64,000 nt of DNA from Saccharospirillum sp039982735. Its GTDB lineage: Bacteria > Pseudomonadota > Gammaproteobacteria > Pseudomonadales > Natronospirillaceae. Under the pieces are notes generated by a model that saw nothing but the letters and a program-made list of their open reading frames with translations, was not told where the DNA came from and searched no databases. The stretch lies in contig NZ_JBDWXV010000020.1 of NCBI RefSeq assembly GCF_039982735.1, positions 140,063 to 204,062 on the forward strand, read 5' to 3'. Below, one piece after another: positions 1 to 9,182 of the stretch; position 1 is the stretch's first letter, and each line of letters starts with the position of its first letter. The position numbers and the translations under genes are program-made.

Positions 1-371
1 TGCTGTTGTTCGGTGTCGTTGTCGTGGCCGATGCGATACGTAAGCTGTTGATTCAGGAGGTCCCCTCTGCTGACTGGATGGGAGCTATCGGCGCCCTTGC
101 CCTGTTTGCAAATGGCATTTGTTTCGCCTTGCTCTACCGTCACCGCGCGGACGATCTCAATATGCGTTCCACCTGGCTGTGTTCCAGGAACGATCTGTTT
201 TCCAACAGCAGTGTGATCATCGCAGCTGGATTGGTGGCCGTCACCAATTCCCTGTGGCCCGATATCGTGGTGGGCCTCGCTATTGCCGCGCTCTTTCTGC
301 ACTCCGCCTGGCAGGTTATCCGTGAGGGTATAGAAGAATGGCGAGTTGGTATCCCCGAGTCCGTCAACTGA
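1..371 (+). CDS. Cation diffusion facilitator family transporter, C-terminal part (5' end outside window)
   Basis: The frame is open from the window edge (codons in phase with base 3) to the TGA at 369-371. The roughly 120 visible residues contain two hydrophobic segments separated by a short loop with RSTWLCSRNDLFSN, which resembles the TM5 H/D-x3-D metal site of the CDF/CzcD family, followed by a last helix ending IREGIEEW. The protein would export divalent metal ions (Zn, Co, Cd) across the inner membrane in exchange for protons. The expected C-terminal cytoplasmic domain is very short or missing, as in CDF proteins that stop soon after TM6. The DUF3703 gene downstream supports a metal-resistance context. 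Confidence 0.75.
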   Translation, partial: LLFGVVVVADAIRKLLIQEVPSADWMGAIGALALFANGICFALLYRHRADDLNMRSTWLCSRNDLFSNSSVIIAAGLVAVTNSLWPDIVVGLAIAALFLHSAWQVIREGIEEWRVGIPESVN

Positions 372-584
372 AAGTGACAGCGCTCGGTGCTGAACCGCTG
401 AATCGACTTGTTCATGAATCACTGCCCGACAATGAGCTACTAGATAACAGTCACTCAGCCTAATCGGGATCGACTTTGCACCTTCGATCATCTGTTGAAC
501 GCAGAAGGTCTTCATGAAACCGGGAAGATTTCTGGCGAAACTTTGTTAAGAACGTTGATGTCGAAACAGGATGTGAATTGAATA

Positions 585-935
585 ATGAATAATCAATTAA
601 AGTCGTTTTATCTGGCAGAGCGGGTAGCAGCCACTGATGCTGAAGACCGGGGTGATTTGCATGCGGCGTTCAGACACCTTGAACGGGCACATATCTTGAG
701 CCAGAAGTTCGCGTTCGCACATGCGGCCACGCATTTGCGTATGTTCCGGCTCGGCTGGCGCACACGTGATGCCCGCGAAGCCCTCGGGCAGTTGGTACGG
801 GCCATCGCAGCGTTGCTGTTCTCACGAATCTGGGTTCCTGTTGGCAATACGGGGCGTGCGAACGTCAGTGCGTTTGAACCAATGCCGGTGCCGGACGACT
901 TGGTTCGTGTCTTGAAAGACGCTGGCGGCAAGTGA
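585..935 (+). CDS. DUF3703 family protein
   Basis: A 116-residue soluble protein with an ATG start. It is rich in Ala and His (HLERAHILSQ, HAATHLRMFRLGWR) and ends in a stretch beginning WVPVGNTG, which is typical of DUF3703. Members are often encoded beside cation-efflux (CDF/CzcD-like) genes, and here the gene follows one on the same strand after 213 bp. The biochemical function is not known; the His-rich helical first half suggests metal handling, but that is inference. Confidence 0.7.
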   Translation: MNNQLKSFYLAERVAATDAEDRGDLHAAFRHLERAHILSQKFAFAHAATHLRMFRLGWRTRDAREALGQLVRAIAALLFSRIWVPVGNTGRANVSAFEPMPVPDDLVRVLKDAGGK

Positions 936-1092
936 TTTTCTTTGTGTAGTCACTCCTGATAGTGTCCATTGCGTGCAGTTGTTCCATAACTTGAGCGACC
1001 CGGACTGCAAGGTGCTTTGTACGAGACACAATCCATGCGGAGCATTGCGGGTTGGCCAAGAACAACAGCCGACTGCGCATACTGCCCCTCAA

Positions 1093-3333
1093 TCAGGTCA
1101 CCTCGATGTTGATAGCGCCCACCAGATCACCTGCTGTGACTTTCAGTTCTATTTGACCTGCCGCCATGGTGGTCTCCACATACGTGCCGATAGCGCCACC
1201 AGTGAGCGTCAGCAATGAAGGCCCAACGATTCTGCCAGGCCCGCTGATGCTCAATTGCACGACGGGGCTCCAGTAGGGCATTTGGTTGTTGTTTTGATCC
1301 AGCCCGCGAATAACCACCCGGGTGAGTTCTTTTTGAGTAGACGACAAGGTGGTGTCATCCGCCTCAATGCTGAGCCTGGTGGGTTGAGAGTCGGCTGCAA
1401 GCGTTTTTTGGATCACGGCCTCATCGTTGACGAAACCGGTGAGTTTCACGTCGCTCCAGGCCAGGCCCCACTCGCCCAGTTCGCTTGGGTCCAGCGTTCG
1501 TTCATCCAGTATCACTGGTGCATTGGGCAAATTTGGGAAGGTATCACGGTCGGGGTAGACACGGCGCACGGGCTGGCTTCCGTATTGAAATTCCAGGTAG
1601 TCGCAGTTGGTTAGAATCATCAGTGGCATGGCACCGCTGATGTCGCGCTCCCCGCGTGCCCAGGCCGTAACCGGATGCATTACCGGGTCGTCGCTGGCCG
1701 GTTTTTGGCTGGCGTAGGCAAAGGCCGCGTGTTTCTCAATGCGAAACATATCGGTGACGCCGTGGTAGCAGATACGATCGCCCGAGCCAAAGTCTTTGTG
1801 GGTGTTGTAGTCGAACAGCGACCAGGCAATGCCGCCGCTGGTGGTCTCAGTACCGTAAATTTGATCCAGAATTTTCAGGTGACGCAGAGTGTGCTCATGC
1901 TGGCGCTGTTCCTGATCAAACCGTTTGGTCGGATACATGTGACCGTTGTATTCCGTTACCAGATAAGGGACTTTGTGGTTTAGGCCGGTCACGGTTTCCT
2001 GATCGCGCAGGATGATCTCTTCGCCGGAATGAATGAAGTCGTTCATGGTGAACACGTCTTCCAGAAATTCGCTGTTTTCGATACAGCGAACGCCTCCGGT
2101 TTGCCGGGTGCGGTCCAGTGATCGGGCAATCCTGTTGGTGCGGGTATAGAGTTCTGTGTGATCGGGGCTTTCATTAATGCGTACGCCCCATAGAATGATC
2201 GATGGACTGTTCCAGTCGCGCTGGATCATGTCTTTAACGTCTGCGCAAACTTGCTCCTGCCAGTCTTCACCTCCAAGATGCTGCCAGCCGGGAATCTCCT
2301 CGAAGACCAGCAAGCCGATGCTATCGCAGTGGTCAATAAATGCCTTGCTTTGAGGGTAGTGCGAGGTTCTAACCAGGTTGAAGCCAAGTGTAAAGCGCAT
2401 CAGGTCAGCGTCTTTGCGTTGTGCCCGCGGGCCAACGGCATACCCCAGGTAGGGCCAGGACTGATGCCGGTTCGCGCCACACAGGGTTAGGCGCTTGTTG
2501 TTCAGATAAAACCCATCTACCCGGAACTCGGCGGTCCGGAAACCAAAACGAGTTGAATAAAGATCCGTTCCTGCCGGTGTGGTGGTGCGAATTGTCACCA
2601 GGTACAAGGACGGACTCTCAACCGACCAGAGCTCAAGGTCAGTGAGGTGCTCGAATTGGAACTCCGCAGGAGCATCCGGGGCGGTTTCAATGACCTTGGT
2701 TGCAATAATTTCGCCTTCCGGCGTGGTGATGTCTGCTGTTACCGTGACGGGCTCGGTCAACAGCGTCGGGTTGCGAAACCAGCACTGAATATTAACGCCC
2801 TTTTCGGGTGCCAGAGTGTTTGTTGTTTCAACTTTAACCCGCTGAATCGATACCGGCTCCACGATGCTCAGGTGCACATCCCGGTAAATACCACCGTAAG
2901 TCTGGTAATCCAGCTGTCCACCAAAGGGGGGCGTATCAGGGCGCTCACGAGCATCGACAGCGACGGTGAGCAGGTTGTCGGATTCCGGCTTCAGTGCATC
3001 GGTAATGTCGACGTCAAATTCTGTGTAGCCACCCCGGTGTTCTGCCAGTTTTTTGCCATCCAGATAAACCTGGCAGGCGGTCATGACACCCTCAAAGGTC
3101 AAAATGGCACGCCTTCCGGTAGACAATTCTGAAAGTTCTTGTGCCGTCAGGGTCCGGTAGTAGCTGAAGTCCTTGTGGAATACTGCTTCGCTAAAATGGT
3201 TGTAGGGCACCTCCTGCACGGTGTGTGGCAGTACCACGGCGGTGCATTCGGCAAACGACGCTGGTTGAATGTCCGCGTCGCTGAAGCCTTCTTTGAAATA
3301 CCAGCCGGTATTGAGCAAATGTTGATGTCGCAT
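1093..3333 (-). CDS. Glycoside hydrolase family 2 (beta-galactosidase/beta-glucuronidase-like)
   Basis: 746 residues without a signal peptide, so cytoplasmic. A jelly-roll sugar-binding domain covers about residues 10-155, an Ig-like domain 160-265, and a TIM barrel starts near 275 (NKRLTLCGANRHQSWP). The acid/base is probably Glu388 in WGVRINES, and the nucleophile Glu461 in LVTEYNGH. A further beta-rich domain of about 180 residues follows the barrel. It is the last gene of the ABC sugar-transport locus, only 7 bp after the second permease, so it should hydrolyse the imported beta-glycoside. The exact sugar (galactoside, glucuronide or other) cannot be decided from sequence alone. Confidence 0.85.
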   Translation of the reverse strand: MRHQHLLNTGWYFKEGFSDADIQPASFAECTAVVLPHTVQEVPYNHFSEAVFHKDFSYYRTLTAQELSELSTGRRAILTFEGVMTACQVYLDGKKLAEHRGGYTEFDVDITDALKPESDNLLTVAVDARERPDTPPFGGQLDYQTYGGIYRDVHLSIVEPVSIQRVKVETTNTLAPEKGVNIQCWFRNPTLLTEPVTVTADITTPEGEIIATKVIETAPDAPAEFQFEHLTDLELWSVESPSLYLVTIRTTTPAGTDLYSTRFGFRTAEFRVDGFYLNNKRLTLCGANRHQSWPYLGYAVGPRAQRKDADLMRFTLGFNLVRTSHYPQSKAFIDHCDSIGLLVFEEIPGWQHLGGEDWQEQVCADVKDMIQRDWNSPSIILWGVRINESPDHTELYTRTNRIARSLDRTRQTGGVRCIENSEFLEDVFTMNDFIHSGEEIILRDQETVTGLNHKVPYLVTEYNGHMYPTKRFDQEQRQHEHTLRHLKILDQIYGTETTSGGIAWSLFDYNTHKDFGSGDRICYHGVTDMFRIEKHAAFAYASQKPASDDPVMHPVTAWARGERDISGAMPLMILTNCDYLEFQYGSQPVRRVYPDRDTFPNLPNAPVILDERTLDPSELGEWGLAWSDVKLTGFVNDEAVIQKTLAADSQPTRLSIEADDTTLSSTQKELTRVVIRGLDQNNNQMPYWSPVVQLSISGPGRIVGPSLLTLTGGAIGTYVETTMAAGQIELKVTAGDLVGAINIEVT

Positions 3334-3340
3334 GGTAATC

Positions 3341-4156
3341 CTATTTAACCGAGCCAGTCATGCCATGAACGAAATGTCGCTGCATGATCAGAAAAACAAT
3401 AAGGGTGGGAATAGTCGCGACCAGCGTGCCGGTCAGAACCACGCCGTAGTCAGGGCTGTAGGCTGAAGCCAGTGAAGAAATGACCAGGGTGATGGTTTTG
3501 GTGTCTTCCGACTGGAGGACAATCAACGGCCACAGATAGTTGTTCCAGTTGGTCATAAACATGATGATGAAAGCGGCCGCATAGGTTGATTTCATCACCG
3601 GCATGTAGATGTAAAAGAAGATTTGCCACTCCTTCATGCCATCGACCCGCGCGGCCTCGCGTAATTCGGAAGGGAACGCTTTGCTCGCTTGTCGGAAATA
3701 GAAAATGATAAACACCGAGGCGATGGTGGGGATGATGACAGCGGCATGGGTGTCGAGCAGACCGATGGTCGCAAAAATTTTGAACAGTGGAATCATCAGG
3801 GCGGCAAAGGGAATCATCAGTGTCAGCAGCACGAGTTGATACACTCTTTCCCGGGCTCTGGACTTGAATATCTCGAAGCCATAGCCGGCCATCGATGCAA
3901 CAAGTAAGGTCAGCAAGGTGCCCAGCATCGTGACCTTGATTGTGTTCCAGAGAACCAGAGGCAGATTGACCAGGTCGTTCAGTTTCTGCCAGTTAGCGGC
4001 CAGTTCTGTACCGAATGTCATACTGCCGCGCAAAATATCAATATTGGCGTTGGTGGCCCCAATGATCAGCCAGATAAAAGGGAAGACTGATACCAGAGAG
4101 AACACGACAAGTAGCGCATAGGAGGGCAGCAGGTTCTTTTGAGTGCGACTGATCAT
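3341..4156 (-). CDS. Carbohydrate ABC transporter permease (MalG/LacG type)
   Basis: 271 residues with six predicted membrane helices and the EAA-loop signature around ELREAARVDGMKEWQIFF, where the shared ATPase docks. It ends HFVHGMTGSVK, as CUT1 permeases of the MalG branch do. The ATG overlaps the stop of the other permease by four bases (ATGA), so the two are translationally coupled. With the partner permease and the binding protein it forms the inner-membrane channel for the sugar cleaved by the GH2 enzyme. No ATPase gene is present in this locus. Confidence 0.9.
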   Translation of the reverse strand: MISRTQKNLLPSYALLVVFSLVSVFPFIWLIIGATNANIDILRGSMTFGTELAANWQKLNDLVNLPLVLWNTIKVTMLGTLLTLLVASMAGYGFEIFKSRARERVYQLVLLTLMIPFAALMIPLFKIFATIGLLDTHAAVIIPTIASVFIIFYFRQASKAFPSELREAARVDGMKEWQIFFYIYMPVMKSTYAAAFIIMFMTNWNNYLWPLIVLQSEDTKTITLVISSLASAYSPDYGVVLTGTLVATIPTLIVFLIMQRHFVHGMTGSVK

Positions 4157-5043
4157 GCATCTTTCCCCGCGACTTTAAACTGAAGAATCGATAGCAACGC
4201 GACAATCAACACGATCACGTAGGAGACTGTAGCGGCGTAGCCGAAGTTCGGAACATATTGAAACGACAGTTTGTAAATGTAGACCGACAGCGTAATTGTA
4301 GAGTTGGCCGGGCCTCCGTTGGTGATGTTCATGATTTCATCGAACAGCTGCAGGGTGCCAATGGTAGAAATAACCGTGGTAAACAGGATTACCGGTTTTA
4401 ACATGGGTACGGTGATTCGGGTGAACTTCTGAAAGGCGTTCGCGCCTTCAAGGTCGGCCGCTTCATAAATAGAGCGATCGACATTCTGTAGGGCAGCAAT
4501 ATAGAAGATCATGTTGTAACCAGTCCAGCGCCAGGTGATGGCGGTAATGATGGTGATCTTTGCCCAGAATGGATCGGTCAGCCAGCCGATGGGTTCGTTA
4601 ATCAGGTGCAGGTTCAGCAGGAAGCTGTTGATCACCCCATCCTGACTGAACATACCTTTGAACAGCAGTGAGTAAGCGACCAGGGAGGTCACACAGGGTA
4701 GAAAGATCGCGATTCTGAACAGGTTCTTATATTTCAGATCCGGGTTGTTCAGCGTGTTGGCCAATACAAGTGCCAGCGTCAGCATGATGGGCACTTGTAC
4801 CAGCAAAAAAATGAAGGTGTTGAACAGCGCGGTTTTAAACAGCGGGTCACGAAACAGCCGGTACACGTTGGTCAGGCCGCCGAACTCAGTGACCACGCCC
4901 TTGCCGACCTGCGTAGATAACCACAGTGACTGAATAATCGGGTAAACAGCAAACGCCAGTATCAAAGCCAGGGACAGGGAAACAAACCCCCAGCCGTTGA
5001 TGTTGACGAACCGATTCATCGAATTCCTATGCGTCCGGTACAT
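4153..5043 (-). CDS. Carbohydrate ABC transporter permease (MalF/LacF type)
   Basis: 296 residues with six membrane helices and a CUT1 EAA loop (IYEAADLEGANAFQKF). It is the first permease of the pair and follows the binding-protein gene after about 120 bp that contain two strong hairpins. Two starts are plausible: ATG at 5043 with GAGGA eight bases upstream, or ATG at 5019 with AGGA five bases upstream. The first was kept. The protein works as a heterodimer with the MalG-type permease downstream. Confidence 0.9.
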   Translation of the reverse strand: MYRTHRNSMNRFVNINGWGFVSLSLALILAFAVYPIIQSLWLSTQVGKGVVTEFGGLTNVYRLFRDPLFKTALFNTFIFLLVQVPIMLTLALVLANTLNNPDLKYKNLFRIAIFLPCVTSLVAYSLLFKGMFSQDGVINSFLLNLHLINEPIGWLTDPFWAKITIITAITWRWTGYNMIFYIAALQNVDRSIYEAADLEGANAFQKFTRITVPMLKPVILFTTVISTIGTLQLFDEIMNITNGGPANSTITLSVYIYKLSFQYVPNFGYAATVSYVIVLIVALLSILQFKVAGKDA

Positions 5044-5059
5044 CGAAGCATTCCTCGGT

Positions 5060-5137
5060 AAAAAGAGCCTGCCGGATCTGCACCCGGCAGGCTGAAAAGA
5101 AGCCGGTCACGAACGAGGCGTTCCACGCGACCGGCTT
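5060..5137 (-). terminator. Tandem hairpins between binding-protein and permease genes
   Basis: Read on the minus strand, the binding-protein stop is followed by a hairpin with arms AAGCCGGTC/GACCGGCTT (5100-5137) ending in CTTTTC, then a second hairpin with perfect 10-bp arms AGCCTGCCGG/CCGGCAGGCT (5066-5093) followed by CTTTTT. Both have terminator form. Their place between the solute-binding protein and the permeases suggests partial termination or 3'-end protection that gives more binding protein than permease, as in malE-malF. The permeases lie on the same strand without a clear new promoter, so read-through is expected. Confidence 0.7.
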
Positions 5138-5163
5138 GGTGGTGATGGTGGGAATTGATCCGC

Positions 5164-6420
5164 TTACTGGATCTGGCCGGCTACCTGGGCTTCCGCATTG
5201 GTAATGGCCTCATCAACGCTCATACCACGCAGCAGTCCGGGAACCTGAGCTACCAGCGCATCGGAGACTTCGTAGGTGTAGGTACCAAAGTCGATGGCCG
5301 GAATCATGGCTGACCAGGCAGCGAAGTCTTCGAAGACTGGCTGGCCACCGAAGTAGGCATCACCCTCGACGTAGGCGGTGCCTGCTTGAGAGGGCAGGTA
5401 GCTGCCCACGGCGCCACGTTCGACCAGAATCTTCTGGTAGAAATCGACGTCACTGGCAAAGGTGCTTCTCAGGAAATCGATGGCTTCTTCCTTGGTATCT
5501 GAACTGCTCATGACATACCAGCTGGAGCCACCCCAGTTGGATGCATTGGCGGCGCCATCAACACCACTCAGGCGGGGGGTAGGAGCAACAGCCCACTGAC
5601 CGGGCTGGTCCAGTGATTTGATCGTTCCCATAAACCAGACACCGGTGATGGCGGTGGCGACATCGCCCTGACTGACCCCCGATACCCATTCAGACCAGCC
5701 GGTGGAGGAGCGTGCCACGCCGCTGGCATGCAGATCCCGGTAGAGGTTAAGCGTGGCTTCCAGGCCTGCATTGTCGCGCAGATTCAACTCACCGGCTTCG
5801 TTAAAGAACCAGGTGTTGGCCGAATGCATCAGCATGCGCATAAAACCGGATTCAGCCGTGTTGACAGAAATGATGTCCATGCCGGTTTTTTCTTTGACGA
5901 CTTTGCCGATCTCGATGAACTCATCCCAGGTGATGTCTTCCAGGTCCTGTGCGCCAAAGCCGGCTTCAGCCAATACGTCAGAGCGGTAAAACATGCCGGT
6001 CACGCCGGTATCGAAAGGCACTGAGTAGGATGCGCCGTCAACCGTCGCCAGTGAGACTTTATAAGGCGCGAAGTCGGACATATCGATGTCGTCATCCAAC
6101 CGTTCAAACGAACCGGGGAATGACTGCAGGTAATTCTGGGCCTTGTAGTCTTCAATCAGCACGATGTCTGGCAACGAGCGCGTTACACCGGAGGCCAGGT
6201 TGGTGAGCAGCTTCTGCTCTACATCGTCTTTGGAATAAACGATGATGTTGAAGGTGACATCTGGGTTCTGCTGCAGGTAGCGGGCTTTCGCCTCTTCCAT
6301 GATCGCGATGTTGAAGTTCGGATCCCAGGCCCAGATGGTGATTTCTTCCGCCTCAGCCTGTGAGACAAGAGGGGTCATTGCCAGCGACAGGCTGGCCAGT
6401 GTTGTGAGTTTTGAGCGCAT
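5164..6420 (-). CDS. Carbohydrate ABC transporter substrate-binding protein (LacE-like, CUT1)
   Basis: The ATG at 6420 was preferred to an upstream frame extension because it gives a normal Sec signal peptide (MRSKLTTLASLSLAM to about residue 24) and has AAAGAGAAA upstream. The mature protein is a roughly 390-residue family 1 extracellular solute-binding protein, beginning EEITIWAWDPNFN, with typical hinge elements such as DIVLIEDY and VPFDTGVTGMFYRSD. It captures a sugar or oligosaccharide in the periplasm and delivers it to the two permeases encoded downstream. The specificity is probably the substrate of the GH2 enzyme. Confidence 0.9.
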   Translation of the reverse strand: MRSKLTTLASLSLAMTPLVSQAEAEEITIWAWDPNFNIAIMEEAKARYLQQNPDVTFNIIVYSKDDVEQKLLTNLASGVTRSLPDIVLIEDYKAQNYLQSFPGSFERLDDDIDMSDFAPYKVSLATVDGASYSVPFDTGVTGMFYRSDVLAEAGFGAQDLEDITWDEFIEIGKVVKEKTGMDIISVNTAESGFMRMLMHSANTWFFNEAGELNLRDNAGLEATLNLYRDLHASGVARSSTGWSEWVSGVSQGDVATAITGVWFMGTIKSLDQPGQWAVAPTPRLSGVDGAANASNWGGSSWYVMSSSDTKEEAIDFLRSTFASDVDFYQKILVERGAVGSYLPSQAGTAYVEGDAYFGGQPVFEDFAAWSAMIPAIDFGTYTYEVSDALVAQVPGLLRGMSVDEAITNAEAQVAGQIQ

Positions 6421-6546
6421 GACGGTTTCTCTTTGTGTTGTTGTTTGCTTCACCGCCCCCTTCACTGATGGGGAGGACCGACCAGTCCGTGACGGGACTG
6501 ACGGAAGTATTCAGCAAACTGAGAAACCTTTCAATAAATATTTACT

Positions 6547-6565
6547 AATAATTAACTAAATATTA
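6547..6565. promoter_or_regulatory. Candidate LacI-family operator before the binding-protein gene
   Basis: The AT-rich block here, read on the minus strand as TAATATTTAGTTAATTATT, matches the 19-base block at 7709-7727 upstream of the lacI-type gene in all but one position. It overlaps the last codons of the regulator gene and lies about 127 bp before the binding-protein start. Repetition in front of both transcription units suggests the binding site of the local LacI-type regulator. AT-rich blocks can match by chance, so confidence is moderate. Confidence 0.45.
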
Positions 6566-7659
6566 ACTCCCGGTGTTTCAACATCGGGGCTGCGGCAACT
6601 GTTACGCCAGACAATGTGCGTTGGTATGACCACTTTTTTCGGTATGGAACGGCCGTTAACCCGCTCCATCAGCAGGTCTACCGCCGTTTCCCCCATCATC
6701 TCAGTATGCACCTTAACGGTCGAAAGCGTCGGGTATACGTGCTGGGCGGTGGGAATGTCATTAATGCCGATAATCGCCACATCCTCAGGTACTTTGATGC
6801 CAGCTTCCTGAAGGCCGCGCAGCGCACCAATGGCGATACTGTCGTTGCCACAGAGAATGACTTCGGGCAGGGTCTGCCCCCCGGCAATCAGCCGTCGCGC
6901 CAGCAGGTGGCCGGTTTGTGGTGAGAACCCATAGGTGTTCCAGTCGCGGGTTGCCGGATCCGGCTCAGTCGGGTCCGCATGGCCATTGCCACCAATGTAG
7001 ACGCGCTCTCCGAGCTCAACCCCTTTCGCTTTCATGCATTCAATAAAGGCTTTCTTGCGTTTCTCGCCCAGTGGCGTGTCGAAATCGCGCACGATCTCCT
7101 GGCCGCCAAAATAGGCGATATCCCGGTAACCGCAGGCCCAGAGCCCGTCGATGGCCTGGCTCACGGCCTGTTCAACGTCAATCACGACGCTATCATAGAG
7201 TGCTTCCGTCGGTGAAGAGTCAACAAACACGATGTTCGGGCACTGCGCCTTCAGCCAGGCGCAGTATTCCAGAGAAAATTTGCCGATGGCGATGATGCCG
7301 CTGACGCCGCGCAAGGACGGCGGTTCGACGTCGGGGTCGACCCGGTAGCTCTTGCTAAGGTTGATGCCCAGTTGCTGACACCGGTCTTCAATGCCCATGC
7401 GAATGGCGATGTAATAGGGGTCTTCCAGCTCCTGAGTCGGGGACTGAAAATGCACCAACGCCACGTTCAGATTGGAGGTTTTGGCGTTGCGCCGGGCAGC
7501 CCGCATGCGCGGAGAGGCATATTCCATCCGCTCGGCGACCTCAAAGACGCGCTTTTTCTTGGCGTCTGAAATGGACAGGGTGCTGTCGTAGTTCAGCACC
7601 CTGGATACCGTGGCGGAAGAAACCCCTGCCTCGCGTGCAATGTCTTTGATGGTTGCCAT
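6556..7659 (-). CDS. LacI family transcriptional regulator of the sugar locus
   Basis: 367 residues. The N-terminal helix-turn-helix and hinge are visible at residues 2-60 (TIKDIAREAGVSSATVSRVL), followed by a periplasmic-binding-protein-like effector domain with GLWACGYRDIAYFGG and a dimer/effector segment ending VVIPTHIVWRNSC. It should repress the transport/GH2 genes until a sugar inducer binds. It lies directly upstream on the same strand, and similar AT-rich operator candidates stand before it and before the binding-protein gene, so autoregulation is likely. Confidence 0.92.
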   Translation of the reverse strand: MATIKDIAREAGVSSATVSRVLNYDSTLSISDAKKKRVFEVAERMEYASPRMRAARRNAKTSNLNVALVHFQSPTQELEDPYYIAIRMGIEDRCQQLGINLSKSYRVDPDVEPPSLRGVSGIIAIGKFSLEYCAWLKAQCPNIVFVDSSPTEALYDSVVIDVEQAVSQAIDGLWACGYRDIAYFGGQEIVRDFDTPLGEKRKKAFIECMKAKGVELGERVYIGGNGHADPTEPDPATRDWNTYGFSPQTGHLLARRLIAGGQTLPEVILCGNDSIAIGALRGLQEAGIKVPEDVAIIGINDIPTAQHVYPTLSTVKVHTEMMGETAVDLLMERVNGRSIPKKVVIPTHIVWRNSCRSPDVETPGVNI

Positions 7660-7708
7660 GGTTAGCTAACCTGATTCTACTCAAACCAAGGGTCAGTATA
7701 CGGCACAC

Positions 7709-7727
7709 TAATATTTAGTAAATTATT
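7709..7727. promoter_or_regulatory. Candidate LacI-family operator before the regulator gene
   Basis: TAATATTTAGTAAATTATT lies about 50 bp upstream of the regulator ATG. It contains the near-palindrome ATTTAGTAAAT and is the partner, in opposite orientation, of the block at 6547-6565. The position fits a promoter-overlapping operator for autoregulation. Confidence 0.45.
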
Positions 7728-7840
7728 TCTTCTCCAGATCATGGCTCTGGGAAGACCGATGCGCAACGCCATAGCGAACGGGGTAGAGAAAAAAGCTGTC
7801 CTATGCTGCAGGCATTGTTCGGGTAATCATTCCGGTAGCA

Positions 7841-7860
7841 GACCCTGCCCAGCCAGGGTC
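7841..7860 (-). terminator. Hairpin downstream of dctM
   Basis: Perfect 7-bp arms GACCCTG/CAGGGTC around a 6-base loop start six bases beyond the end of the TRAP large permease gene. There is no T-run after it on the minus strand, so it is a weak terminator at best; an RNA-stabilising 3' hairpin is the alternative. Confidence 0.35.
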
Positions 7861-7865
7861 AGCCC

Positions 7866-9182
7866 TCAGTTGATCATCCCAGGCAGCCAGGTCGCGATCG
7901 GTGGATAAATGATCATCAGTGCGACCAACAACATGGAACACAGTATATAGGGAATGGCGGCTGTGTAGATTTCCCTCATGCTGGTACCGGCCGGTGCTAC
8001 GCCTTTCATCACAAACAACAACAAACCAAAGGGTGGGGTAGTAAAGCTGATTTCGAGCGCGAGTAAGATGATGATGCCGAACCAGATCAGGTCGAAGCCC
8101 AGTGTCTCAGCCAGCGGGAAGAAGAAGGGAACCGTGAGCATCATGATGGAGATTTGTTCCATGAAGGTACCGAGCAGCAACAGCACACCGAACATCGCGA
8201 GCAGCATATAAATGGGGGCCAGGTCATAAGAGGTAGCCCATTCGATCAGCCCGCTGGAGGCTCCCGAAAACGCCAGCAGCTGACTGAATGTGGCAGAGCC
8301 GAAGACGATCAGGTAAGCCATCAGCGTGACTTTCAACGCACCACTGACCGACTGGGTAAACACCCCCCAGCTCATTTTGCGGTAGATGAACCCGAGAATG
8401 ATCACACCCAGAGCACCAAAGGCAGCTGACTCTGACGGTGTGGCCAGACCGGTCAGCATCATCATCACGATCATGACCATGACACCCACCATGGGAATGA
8501 TGTCGGTCAGCACTAACTTGAGTTTTGCCAGCAAAGGTACCGGTTCCAGCTCGTAGACGGGCGCAGCGTCGGGGTCGAGGCGTGTACGCACCCAGATGGT
8601 GACGATGTAGAACAAAGCCAGAATCAGGCCCGGTATGATGCCGGCGATCAGCAGTTGGGCGATGTCGATTTTCGCCAGTGTCCCCAGCAAAACGGCAAGG
8701 GCCGAAGGTGGAATAATAATGGCTAACCCGCCGGTTCCCAGAATGGGCCCGATCGACATGTGTTTCTTGTAGCCCCGTTTGTTCATTTCCGGAACCAGTA
8801 GAGAACCCATTAGGGCGGTTGAGCCCATCGATGAGCCGCTCAGGGTACTGAATGCGGTACCACCTACGACCGTGACATAGGAGAGTCGACCCGGCACCTT
8901 ACCCATGAGTTGATCGATGGCGTTGAACATTTTCATGCCAAGCCCGGAGCGGAAAAACAGTTCGCCCATCAACAGGAAAAGTGGAATAGGGACCAGGCTG
9001 AATTTTGACAGTGATCCGAAGCCATTGTTCAGCAGCTGGATAATTCCGTTCTGGCCACCCATGAAATACCAGGAGCCAATGACGTTGGCCGCAAGAAAAG
9101 CCAGCGCGATGGGTGTGCCGATGCCCATAAAAAGGACAATGAGTGACAGCAGGAAACCCAATGCAAAATACCATTCCATCAT
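7866..9182 (-). CDS. TRAP transporter large permease (DctM family)
   Basis: 438 residues, almost entirely hydrophobic, with the DctM features LFFRSGLGMKMFNAID, GTAFSTLSGSSMGSTALMGSLLVPEM and ATPSESAAFGALGV. It is the sodium-driven channel of a tripartite ATP-independent periplasmic transporter. Its ATG overlaps the DctQ stop by four bases. It is the last gene of the leuC-leuD-dctP-dctQ-dctM unit, so the cargo is probably a carboxylate (or its imide or amide precursor) processed by the neighbouring enzymes. Confidence 0.93.
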   Translation of the reverse strand: MMEWYFALGFLLSLIVLFMGIGTPIALAFLAANVIGSWYFMGGQNGIIQLLNNGFGSLSKFSLVPIPLFLLMGELFFRSGLGMKMFNAIDQLMGKVPGRLSYVTVVGGTAFSTLSGSSMGSTALMGSLLVPEMNKRGYKKHMSIGPILGTGGLAIIIPPSALAVLLGTLAKIDIAQLLIAGIIPGLILALFYIVTIWVRTRLDPDAAPVYELEPVPLLAKLKLVLTDIIPMVGVMVMIVMMMLTGLATPSESAAFGALGVIILGFIYRKMSWGVFTQSVSGALKVTLMAYLIVFGSATFSQLLAFSGASSGLIEWATSYDLAPIYMLLAMFGVLLLLGTFMEQISIMMLTVPFFFPLAETLGFDLIWFGIIILLALEISFTTPPFGLLLFVMKGVAPAGTSMREIYTAAIPYILCSMLLVALMIIYPPIATWLPGMIN

